From assembly GCF_009755665.1 (NCBI RefSeq), contig NZ_CP046622.1, positions 3,906,001 through 3,970,000 of the forward strand: a DNA stretch of 64,000 nucleotides, in the 5' to 3' direction. Within the stretch, counting starts at the first letter, position 1, and every line of letters starts with the position of its first letter. A model generated the notes under the pieces. That model did no database searches. It saw only the letters and a list, made by a program, of their open reading frames with translations, and was not told the origin of the DNA. Source of the stretch: Variovorax paradoxus. Its GTDB lineage: Bacteria > Pseudomonadota > Gammaproteobacteria > Burkholderiales > Burkholderiaceae_C. The position numbers were made by a program, and so were the translations under genes. Of the stretch, positions 17,634 to 24,622 are shown piece by piece.

Positions 17634-18977
17634 ATGAAAAGACCCAACATCATCTTCATAGTGGCCGACGACCTCGGCTATGCCGACCTTGGCTGCTATG
17701 GCGGCCGCGACGCCGCATTCGGCCCCGTGTCGCCCGTGCTCGACGGCCTGGCGGCCAACGGTTTGAAGCTCACCCAGGGCTACTCGAACTCGCCCGTGTG
17801 CTCGCCCACCCGCTTTGCCATGATTACCGCGCGCTACCAATACCGCCTGCGCGGCGCGGCCGAAGAGCCCATCAGGAGCAGCAGCCGCGGCAGCACCACG
17901 CTCGGCCTGCCCACCGACCACCCCACCCTGCCGTCACTGCTGAAGGCCGGCGGCTACCAGACCGCCCTTATCGGCAAATGGCACCTGGGCTACCCGCCCC
18001 ACTTCGGCCCGCTGCGCTCGGGGTACGACGAATTCTTCGGCCCCATGTCGGGCGGCGTCGACTACTTCACGCACTGCGATTCGACCGGCCAGCACGACCT
18101 GTGGTTTGGCGAAGAAGACAAGAAAGAAGACGGCTACCTGACCGACATTCTTTCGAAACGCGCAGTCGACTACGTCGAGCGCATGGCCGCCAAACAGAAG
18201 CAGCAGCAAAAAGAAGAAGAACAAGCCCCCTTCTTCTTGAGCCTGCACTACACCGCCCCCCACTGGCCGTGGGAAACCCGCGACGACGCGGACAAAGCGC
18301 CCACCGTCAAAGACAACCTGTTCGACCTGGCCGGCGGCAACATTCACGTGTACCGCCGCATGATCCATCACATGGACGAAGGCATCGGCTGGATCATGGC
18401 CGCGCTGCAAAAGCACGGCATGGCCGACAACACCCTGGTGGTGTTTACCAGCGACAACGGCGGCGAACGTTTTTCAGACAACTGGCCCCTCGTCGGCGGC
18501 AAGATGGACCTGACCGAAGGCGGCATTCGCGTGCCATGGATCGCGCACTGGCCCGCAGTGATCGCCAAGGGCGGCGAGAGCAAGCAGCTGTGCATGACCA
18601 TGGACTGGTCAGCCACCATGCTCGACGCGGCCGGCGTAAAGGCCGATGCGGCCTACCCGCTCGATGGCGTGTCGCTGATGCCCGTGCTGCGCGATGCCAA
18701 ACACAGCTTCCGTCGTCCACTGCATTGGCGTATGAACCATCGCGGGCAGGAAGCTATGCGCGATGGGGATTGGAAGTACCTGAAGGTGGACGGGAACGAG
18801 TACCTGTTCAACATTCCGGCCGACGAACGCGAGCGGGCGAACCTGGGGAAGAAGGAGCCGGAGAGGCTGGCCGCGATGCGGGAAGACTGGGCGGCGTGGA
18901 ATGCGACGATGCCTGGGATTCCGGAGGATGCGACTGTTAGCTTGGGGTATTCGGTTAGGGATATGCCGCAGAGGTAG
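17634..18977 (+). CDS. Type I sulfatase (formylglycine-dependent)
   Basis: A 447-residue arylsulfatase-family hydrolase that should cleave sulfate esters. Metal ligands D12-D13 in VADDLGYADLG and the modification motif C56-S-P-T-R60 are intact; C56 would become formylglycine. GKWHLG (about 112-117) and the late TSDNGG motif complete the active site. No clear signal peptide is seen: the protein starts directly at MKRPNIIFIV, so it appears cytoplasmic, unlike many sulfatases. It follows two Bug binding proteins, suggesting uptake of a sulfated or carboxylated compound. Codon use becomes noticeably less GC-rich in the last 150 bases. The substrate is unknown. Confidence 0.9.
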   Translation: MKRPNIIFIVADDLGYADLGCYGGRDAAFGPVSPVLDGLAANGLKLTQGYSNSPVCSPTRFAMITARYQYRLRGAAEEPIRSSSRGSTTLGLPTDHPTLPSLLKAGGYQTALIGKWHLGYPPHFGPLRSGYDEFFGPMSGGVDYFTHCDSTGQHDLWFGEEDKKEDGYLTDILSKRAVDYVERMAAKQKQQQKEEEQAPFFLSLHYTAPHWPWETRDDADKAPTVKDNLFDLAGGNIHVYRRMIHHMDEGIGWIMAALQKHGMADNTLVVFTSDNGGERFSDNWPLVGGKMDLTEGGIRVPWIAHWPAVIAKGGESKQLCMTMDWSATMLDAAGVKADAAYPLDGVSLMPVLRDAKHSFRRPLHWRMNHRGQEAMRDGDWKYLKVDGNEYLFNIPADERERANLGKKEPERLAAMREDWAAWNATMPGIPEDATVSLGYSVRDMPQR

Positions 18978-19190
18978 GCCTGTGCAACGTGGGTCGATGG
19001 CTGGCTGCTTTAGACTGGTTGCCGTCGCTCGCGTGCTTTGGATTGAATGGGTGCATTCGACCAAGGCCCGACCTTTGATCGCGCATGACAACATAGTAGG
19101 CCCGTGGATTGGATCTCGTCGACAGCGTATGTCGACAACTTCAACTCGTACGTCCGCACGCGCCGGTCGCTATGACCGCAGGAGCACCGT

Positions 19191-19853
19191 TTATTGCTTC
19201 ATGTGAGCAATCATGTCGGCATAGACGTGTCCACCAGATGAGATGTGAGCCGCCATTGCTAGGCTTGCTGCTTCCTCGTCGCCCGTTAGGATCGCCTGCA
19301 AAATGGCGTGGTGCTCCTGAAGTGATGCTCGCAATCGCGCCGGGTGTTCGAAGCGCATGTCCCGCAAGCCTCGCATGCGCGCACGTGTGGTCCGAATCTG
19401 GTTACTCAGAATAGGGTTGCGGCTGGCGGCATAGAGCGTTTCATGGAACGCGTGGTTCGCCGCGCGGTACATCTCGGCGTCTTGAGCCTGCGCCGCGGTG
19501 GCGCATTGGTTGTAGCTTTCTTCAAGGAGAGCTCGCTCTGTCGACGTCATACGGCGCGTGGCCAGCCTGGTTGCGAGCGCTTCCAACTGAACAAGGATCT
19601 CGTGAAGACTGACGTAATCCTTGAGCGATACGGAGGTCACCACGGCGCCCTGACGCGGGCGCATCGTGACAAGGCCTACCGCCGCGAGTTGGATAAGCGC
19701 TTCGCGCGCAGGTGTGCGAGAGACACCGTAGCGTTCTGAAAGTGTCTGCTCGTCGAGTTGCGAGCCCGCCTCCAGTCTCCCAGACATGATCTCTTGCTCG
19801 ATCTCCGCTCGGATCACTTCCGAGAGACTGCGCTTTTCTGATTCGTCAGCCAT
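19191..19853 (-). CDS. GntR-family regulator, FCD (FadR/VanR-like) type
   Basis: A 220-residue regulator from ATG 19853. The N-terminal winged helix is canonical: LSEVIRAEIEQEIMSGRLEAGSQLDEQTLSERYGVSRTPAREAL. The helical FCD ligand-binding domain (about 90-215) carries the metal/ligand residues in FHETLYAASRNP and in the EHHAILQAI and AMAAHI helices. The in-frame extension upstream of 19853 is not family-like, so I do not use it. Base composition is lower in GC than in flanking housekeeping genes. It probably regulates the adjacent crotonase and CoA-transferase transcripts, because TGTATAC motifs occur before both this gene and theirs. Confidence 0.9.
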   Translation of the reverse strand: MADESEKRSLSEVIRAEIEQEIMSGRLEAGSQLDEQTLSERYGVSRTPAREALIQLAAVGLVTMRPRQGAVVTSVSLKDYVSLHEILVQLEALATRLATRRMTSTERALLEESYNQCATAAQAQDAEMYRAANHAFHETLYAASRNPILSNQIRTTRARMRGLRDMRFEHPARLRASLQEHHAILQAILTGDEEAASLAMAAHISSGGHVYADMIAHMKQ

Positions 19854-19860
19854 GCCTGTG

Positions 19861-19867
19861 TGTATAC
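19861..19867. promoter_or_regulatory. TGTATAC motif upstream of gntR-type gene
   Basis: A GTATAC palindrome eight bases upstream of the regulator start. FCD-type GntR proteins usually bind short AT-centred palindromes of this kind. The same heptamer occurs at 20882-20888. Confidence 0.4.
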
Positions 19868-20072
19868 CGATCTGCGCGGATTGTAGACGTCGAGGCGTGG
19901 AGAGTTCCGCACGCATGCGGCTCGGCGTGACCGAAACGGAAGGCGAGCCCGACATTTCAACGTGATTGAGAGCCAGTCCATGATCGCCCCGCATGCAGCG
20001 TCATTGTTTAGTTCGATCACCATCGTGGCTGCTCCCCTTGTGGTTCATTGAAGGTCTAGCTTCAGAGTCTGC

Positions 20073-20849
20073 TTAGCGGCCGGTGAACACTGGCCGGCGC
20101 TTTTCCTTCCACGCCAAGCCGCCTTCCTTGAGGTCCGCCGACATCGCTGCCTTGAGGATGTCGGCTTGCAAGTCGTCGAACACAAGCGCGCCGCGAGCCA
20201 TCCGGTTCAAGTGACGTTTCATGCCGGTACTGGCCAGCGGGGCCATAGAGGCAACCGTGTTTGTCAGTTTGTCCACAGCGTCGTCGAACTCAGCCGACGG
20301 GACCAGGTCGGTCAGGAATCCGCAGCGGTGCATTTCGTCGGCTTTCAAGGTCTGGGCTGTGAGGAAGAGGCGCTTGGCCATATCCAAACCAAGCCGCGTC
20401 TGAAAGCGTTCCAGGCCTCGCCGGTAGAAATGAAGTCCCAGTCGCGCTGCCGGCATGAACATCTCCGTTCCTTCCACGCCCACACGGAAGTCGCAGGCCA
20501 GGGCCAGGTCCGTGGCCCCGCCATACACACCTCCGTTGATGGCTGCGATCGTGATGGGTCGGCAGTCTTCCAGCGCATCGACCATTTCTTCGAAGCCCGA
20601 GCCTCCCTTGCGGGAGGGATCGATCTGACCAATGTCGAAGCCGCTGCAGAAATGCTTGCCGGTGCCGCGAACCCGCAGCACCAGAACCTCGCTTTGGTTA
20701 ACGGAATCGATGTGGGCGCGCAGAGCCTCCAGATCTTCGGGCGCCAAGCGGTTGGCGACTTCCGGACGACGCAGGGTGATGGTGCCGACATTTCCTTCGA
20801 CGGTGAGCACGGGGGGGCCGCTTGATGCATTTTCTGTAGCAGTGGTCAT
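20073..20849 (-). CDS. Enoyl-CoA hydratase/isomerase (crotonase) family protein
   Basis: A 258-residue crotonase-fold protein starting at ATG 20849, behind a good AAGGAGAAC ribosome site. The first oxyanion-hole segment is in KHFCSGFDIGQ and the second in INGGVYGGATDLALACDF. The two glutamates of classical enoyl-CoA hydratase are not conserved: the second-helix position reads T-D in place of C-E, and the later P-E-I-K-L-G segment reads P-A-A-R-L-G. This argues against plain hydratase activity and for another crotonase reaction. It is divergent from the CoA-transferase gene and probably acts on its thioester product. Confidence 0.85.
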   Translation of the reverse strand: MTTATENASSGPPVLTVEGNVGTITLRRPEVANRLAPEDLEALRAHIDSVNQSEVLVLRVRGTGKHFCSGFDIGQIDPSRKGGSGFEEMVDALEDCRPITIAAINGGVYGGATDLALACDFRVGVEGTEMFMPAARLGLHFYRRGLERFQTRLGLDMAKRLFLTAQTLKADEMHRCGFLTDLVPSAEFDDAVDKLTNTVASMAPLASTGMKRHLNRMARGALVFDDLQADILKAAMSADLKEGGLAWKEKRRPVFTGR

Positions 20850-20881
20850 GGTTCTCCTTAAATACACGAATGGTCAACTAA

Positions 20882-20888
20882 TGTATAC
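20882..20888. promoter_or_regulatory. TGTATAC motif in divergent crotonase/CoA-transferase promoter
   Basis: Same heptamer as at 19861-19867, located 33 bases upstream of the crotonase start. A looser inverted pair, GTATTCA (20904-20910) and TGAATAC (20934-20940), follows toward the CoA-transferase gene. A shared GntR operator is inferred. Confidence 0.45.
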
Positions 20889-20975
20889 GCCAATCCAATC
20901 GGGGTATTCATCATCTATCCTCATGAGCTATCGTGAATACATTTAGATCTGTTGCGTATTTTTAGGAGCATCATT

Positions 20976-22172
20976 GTGTTGACGTCCAAAGCTGAAGGTC
21001 CACTTCGGGGCATCGTGGTAGTCGATCTCACCCGAGTTCTGGCCGGACCCTATTGCACGATGGTGCTGGCCGACCTGGGCGCCAGAGTGATCAAGGTGGA
21101 ACTGCCCGTGCTCGGGGATGACGCGAGGCATTCCGGCCCGTTCATCGATCAGGAGGGTCAGGGCCCGGTTTCCGGCTATTTCTTCTCCGTCAATCGCAAC
21201 AAGGAATCGATTGCCCTGAACTTGAAGAGTCCCGAAGACCGGGAGATCTTTGAAGCGCTGGTCGAAGAGGCAGACGTGCTGGTCGAGAACTTCTCGCCCG
21301 GCACGATGCACAAGCTGGGCTACGACTGGGACACTGTGCACGCACGATGGCCCGAGTTGGTGATGGCGTCGATTTCCGGCTTCGGGCAAACCGGGCCGTA
21401 CCGCGAGCTGCCCGCGTACGACATGGTGGTCCAAGCCATGGGCGGGATCATGAGCCTCACAGGCGAAGAGAATGGCCCACCCACGCGAGTGGGAGTGTCG
21501 ATCGGAGACATCGCTGCCGGCATGTTCGGCGTCATGGGCATCCAGGCCGCACTGCTTGAGCGCCATCGCACCAATCGCGGCAAGCATATCGATGTTGCGA
21601 TGTTGGACACGCAAGTTGCGCTGCTCGAGAACGCACTGGTGCGCTATCAAGTCGAAGGCAAGGTTCCGGGGCCAATCGGATCGCGTCACCCTTCCATCAC
21701 GCCCTTTGGTGTCTTCAAGGCCAAAGACGACCCGTTCGTATTGGCAGCAGGAAGGGACGCTAAGTTCGCGGTCCTCTGCGAACAGCTTGGTCGCGCGGAG
21801 TTGGCGCAGGACCCTCGATACACAACCAATCCGTTGCGCTGCGAAAACCATGCCGCCCTGAAGGCCGACATCGAGGAAGCCCTGGCCGACAAAACGGCGA
21901 AGCAATGGATGGCGATTTTCAAACGCGCAGGAGTGCCTTGCGGCCCTTTGTACGACGTTTCGCAGCTCATGCGGGACCCGCAGATCGCCGCCCGCGAAAT
22001 GCTTGTGGAACTCCCCTTGCCCTCGGGCTCGACGCTTCGCACCGCTGGCAATCCCATCAAGTTTGCCGGTGACGCCGCGCCAGATCACCGGCCGGCTCCA
22101 GCACTTGACCAGCATCGTCAGCAGCTGCTGAACGAAATCAATGCCATTCAAACCTCTAGGAGACAAAAATGA
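20976..22172 (+). CDS. Class III CoA-transferase (CaiB/BaiF family)
   Basis: A 398-residue transferase that moves CoA between carboxylates. The N-terminal IVVVDLTRVLAGPYCTMVLADLGARVIKVE is the family opening, and the catalytic Asp lies in GVSIGDIAAGM at about D178. Conserved SISGFGQTGPY and the mid-protein YDMVVQAMGG are present. The start is GTG 20976, chosen because AGGAG (20964-20968) lies 7 bases before it, while the earlier in-frame TTG has no ribosome site. It overlaps the following Bug gene in ATGA, so CoA activation and uptake are coupled. The substrate is unknown. Confidence 0.92.
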   Translation: MLTSKAEGPLRGIVVVDLTRVLAGPYCTMVLADLGARVIKVELPVLGDDARHSGPFIDQEGQGPVSGYFFSVNRNKESIALNLKSPEDREIFEALVEEADVLVENFSPGTMHKLGYDWDTVHARWPELVMASISGFGQTGPYRELPAYDMVVQAMGGIMSLTGEENGPPTRVGVSIGDIAAGMFGVMGIQAALLERHRTNRGKHIDVAMLDTQVALLENALVRYQVEGKVPGPIGSRHPSITPFGVFKAKDDPFVLAAGRDAKFAVLCEQLGRAELAQDPRYTTNPLRCENHAALKADIEEALADKTAKQWMAIFKRAGVPCGPLYDVSQLMRDPQIAAREMLVELPLPSGSTLRTAGNPIKFAGDAAPDHRPAPALDQHRQQLLNEINAIQTSRRQK

Positions 22173-23137
22173 AAGCACTTCAGCTTGTTGCCGTCGGCGC
22201 ATTCTTATTGGCGCACGGCGCGGCGTCGGCTCAGGCCAGCTATCCGACCAAGCCCATTACTTTGGTCTTGGGGTTCCCACCCGGAGGCGGCGCTGACGCG
22301 GTTGCTCGTCCTTTGGCGGAGGCTCTTGGCCGAGAGCTGGGTCAAGCGGTGATCGTGGAGAACAAGCCCGGCGCCGGAACCACCATCGCGTCTACCTTCG
22401 TAGCGCGCGCAGCACCGGATGGCTACACCATCTATATGGCGGGCGTTTCGCACATGGGACCGGACAAGGTTCTCTACAAGAACACAACCTATAGCGCTTC
22501 CAGCTTCACGTCCATCGCCCGCTGGACTCGAACGCCGCTGATTCTGGCTGTGAGCAGTGCATCCGGCATCCACAGCACCAAAGATCTGATCGACAAAGCC
22601 AAGGCGAATCCGGAAGGCTTGTTCTACACATCTTCGGGAGCGGGTGGCGCGCCGCATCTGGCCGCATTGCAGTTCATGAACGCCACCGGCGCCAAGATGA
22701 CACATCTACCGTTCAAGGGAGGTGCACCTGCGGTGCAAGCGGTGGCCGCAGGTGATGCTCAACTCACGTTCGGAACGCCGCCATCCATCATCCCACTCGC
22801 CCAAACGGGCAAAGTGAAAATGATCGCGGTCACGTCCGCGAATCGCAGCGGCAGCTTCCCGGAGCTTCCAAGCATCGCTGAGGCAGGCGTTAAGGACTAC
22901 GACTACACCTTCTGGTTCGGCCTGTTTGGGCCTGCCAAAATGCCACCTGAGATCGTCAACCGATTGGCCGAAGCCAGTGCGAAGGTGCTTGGTGATCCTG
23001 CGATGCGAGCAAAGCTGGCCGCAGGCGGCAATGAGGCGTCTCCCTCGAAGAACGCTGCAGAGTTTGCTGCTTGGACCCAGGCAGAAGCAAAGCTCTCAAC
23101 GGAACTCACGGTTCAGTCTGGGGCTAAGCTCGATTGA
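22169..23137 (+). CDS. Bug-family tripartite tricarboxylate transporter binding protein (3)
   Basis: A 322-residue periplasmic binding protein of the Bug/TctC family. It has a cleavable signal ending AHGAASAQA, then YPTKPITLVLGFPPGGGADAVARPLAEAL, VIVENKPGAGTTIA, AAPDGYTIYMAG and LPFKGGAPAVQAV, all diagnostic. The ATG overlaps the CoA-transferase stop in ATGA, so the two are a transcription and translation unit. It probably delivers the acid that the neighbouring transferase and crotonase act on. It is only distantly like the two Bug proteins at 15.5-17.6 kb, so this is not a recent duplication. Confidence 0.92.
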   Translation: MKALQLVAVGAFLLAHGAASAQASYPTKPITLVLGFPPGGGADAVARPLAEALGRELGQAVIVENKPGAGTTIASTFVARAAPDGYTIYMAGVSHMGPDKVLYKNTTYSASSFTSIARWTRTPLILAVSSASGIHSTKDLIDKAKANPEGLFYTSSGAGGAPHLAALQFMNATGAKMTHLPFKGGAPAVQAVAAGDAQLTFGTPPSIIPLAQTGKVKMIAVTSANRSGSFPELPSIAEAGVKDYDYTFWFGLFGPAKMPPEIVNRLAEASAKVLGDPAMRAKLAAGGNEASPSKNAAEFAAWTQAEAKLSTELTVQSGAKLD

Positions 23138-23281
23138 CGCGTTTGCGCGAATCGCACAGTCGCATCGCCGATGCGGACGAAGGGCGCCTCTGGAAGTATT
23201 GACGCTTACCAGTGCGTTCGCTTCCGCTGCAAAGCGGACTTCGATTGCGGCCACATTGTTCGATGCACATGCACAACACCC

Positions 23282-23808
23282 TCAATCTTCCCGAACCAGC
23301 ACACCTCCATCAAACCGATACCGAAAATAAAACCACTTCTCAATCTCCGACTTAGCCTCGATCCGAAAAGCAGTAATCAGCCGCTTCCCATCAGTCTTCA
23401 AATAGATCGCGCCATACACCTCCACGTTGCTGCGCGCGAGCTGCTTCACATCGGCCTTCAGCTGCGCGACCTTGACTTGCGAGAGCGTGCCGGCCGCCAG
23501 TTGTCGATGCCGGCCATCAGCGCGTCGACGGAGTTCTTGTTCTCCATGGCGCGCGAAGAGCGCTGGAGCTCGGTCGAAAGAATGACTGGTAGGCCGCCGC
23601 GGCCGAGCAGGTCGGGCCTGGGGTGGATGTGGCCCTCTTCGTCTCCTGACGAAATGATGAAGGCCGCCGGGTTGACGGCGTCCAGAAAGGCATCGGTCAC
23701 CTTTTCGGAGCCGTGGTGGCAAGACTTCATGATGTCTGACCTGAAGGTGTCTCGCGCCTTGGCCACTATGTCATCGTAGGCGGGGGTGCCGTTTTCGGAA
23801 ACTTGTTA
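23282..23808 (-). pseudogene. Broken metallo-beta-lactamase-fold (ComEC-like) hydrolase fragment
   Basis: Reading from 23808, a first frame encodes MKSCHHGSEKVTDAFLDAV..PAAFIISSG..EEGHIHPRPDLL, the C-terminal metal-binding half of an MBL-fold hydrolase like the ComEC/Rec2 nuclease domain. That frame ends at 23458. A second frame continues the sequence sensibly from about 23500 (LAAGTLSQVKVAQLKADVKQLA...) to a stop at 23282, so one frameshift near 23490-23513 is needed. The N-terminal half with the HxHxDH motif is missing, cut off by a stop at 23806-23808. No start codon or complete enzyme is possible. I take it as a decayed gene. Confidence 0.65.
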
Positions 23809-23869
23809 TCTGCGGTGCCGGTGTAGTGCTGCAGTCCCTCCGGCGGCCCTTCACCCATTCGAACCAAAC

Positions 23870-24550
23870 TCAGCCTAGGCGCGAAGCCGCCAGCTCAGAC
23901 GCACCGGCCTTCGCCGCAAGCCCCGCCGCCAAGGCGGCACCGGCCGCAGCACCCTTTTCCAGCGAACACCATGCTGCTGAAGCTTTGTCCGTTTCAAGCG
24001 AGCACCATGCCGCCGCTGGTTTCTCCGCCTCGAGAGAGCACCATGCGGCCGCGGGCTTGTCCGCCTCGAGCGAACACCATGCGGCTGCGGCTTTGCCCCC
24101 TTCGAGAGAGCACCAGGCTGCGTCTTTCGCCTGCCCTTGCTCGGCCACAAGAGTAGGCTCGCCGAATTCCTCGGCCGACAAGCGCTGCATCTCCAGGAAG
24201 GCCGCTTGCAGTGCCTTGGCGTCGTCTTCGCCGCGCAGGCCCAGGTAGGGAAAGTGGTGCAGAAAATAGCCGAACGTGGTTTCGCAATCGGCTGCGTACT
24301 TTCTCGTGTCGAGGATGTGCATGTGCCAGAAGCGGTCGACGTCCTGCTCGGGAGCGAGCGTCAGATCGGGGTGCTTGGCGTGCAGTATCAAATAGCGCTT
24401 GTAGGCCACCTCCATCTGATCGGCATAGCCTGCCGACCAGCCGTAGCCGTCCTCCTTGCGGCAGGCTTTGAACTTGATGGGTGCGAGGTCGAGTCCCTCG
24501 ATCGCGGCAATGGTCTGCTCCAGTGTCTTGCCCTGCGTGGAATGAATCAT
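23870..24550 (-). CDS. GRDP-like (DUF1399) protein with five WCSLE repeats
   Basis: A 226-residue protein of unknown function. Residues 1-135 resemble the glycine-rich-domain-protein (DUF1399) fold, including the DVDRFWHMHILDTRKY stretch with W75, H76 and H78, which may bind a metal. From about residue 145 five contiguous 12-residue repeats follow: A-A-W-C-S-L-E plus five variable residues. Cys falls at exactly 147, 159, 171, 183 and 195. An Ala-rich tail ends the protein. No signal peptide or transmembrane segment is visible. The repeats are exact in length at the DNA level (36 bp) with synonymous changes, so they are probably selected. It lies between the diguanylate cyclase gene and the MBL fragment, on the same strand as both. 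Confidence 0.7.
   Translation of the reverse strand: MIHSTQGKTLEQTIAAIEGLDLAPIKFKACRKEDGYGWSAGYADQMEVAYKRYLILHAKHPDLTLAPEQDVDRFWHMHILDTRKYAADCETTFGYFLHHFPYLGLRGEDDAKALQAAFLEMQRLSAEEFGEPTLVAEQGQAKDAAWCSLEGGKAAAAWCSLEADKPAAAWCSLEAEKPAAAWCSLETDKASAAWCSLEKGAAAGAALAAGLAAKAGASELAASRLG
23939..24118 (-). repeat. Five contiguous 36-bp in-frame repeats
   Basis: These encode the WCSLE units of the GRDP-like protein. Each unit contains the CAC-CAT or CAC-CAG (plus-strand) core for the Trp-Cys pair. They are adjacent with no spacer and in frame, so they are coding repeats and not a CRISPR array. Confidence 0.85.
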
Positions 24551-24622
24551 GAATGCTCCTGTGAAGTTGCTGCAATGCCCGGGCGAACGTGCCCGGCGAC
24601 GATTGCTTCAAGGGCCCGGCCG

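Noticed and set aside
23161..23175. Hairpin CGCATC-N3-GATGCG after the third Bug gene, possible terminator
   Set aside because: Short stem and no T-tract; too weak to list as a terminator.
23939..24118. Possible CRISPR-like direct repeats
   Set aside because: The 36-base units are contiguous without spacers, in frame and coding for a conserved peptide.
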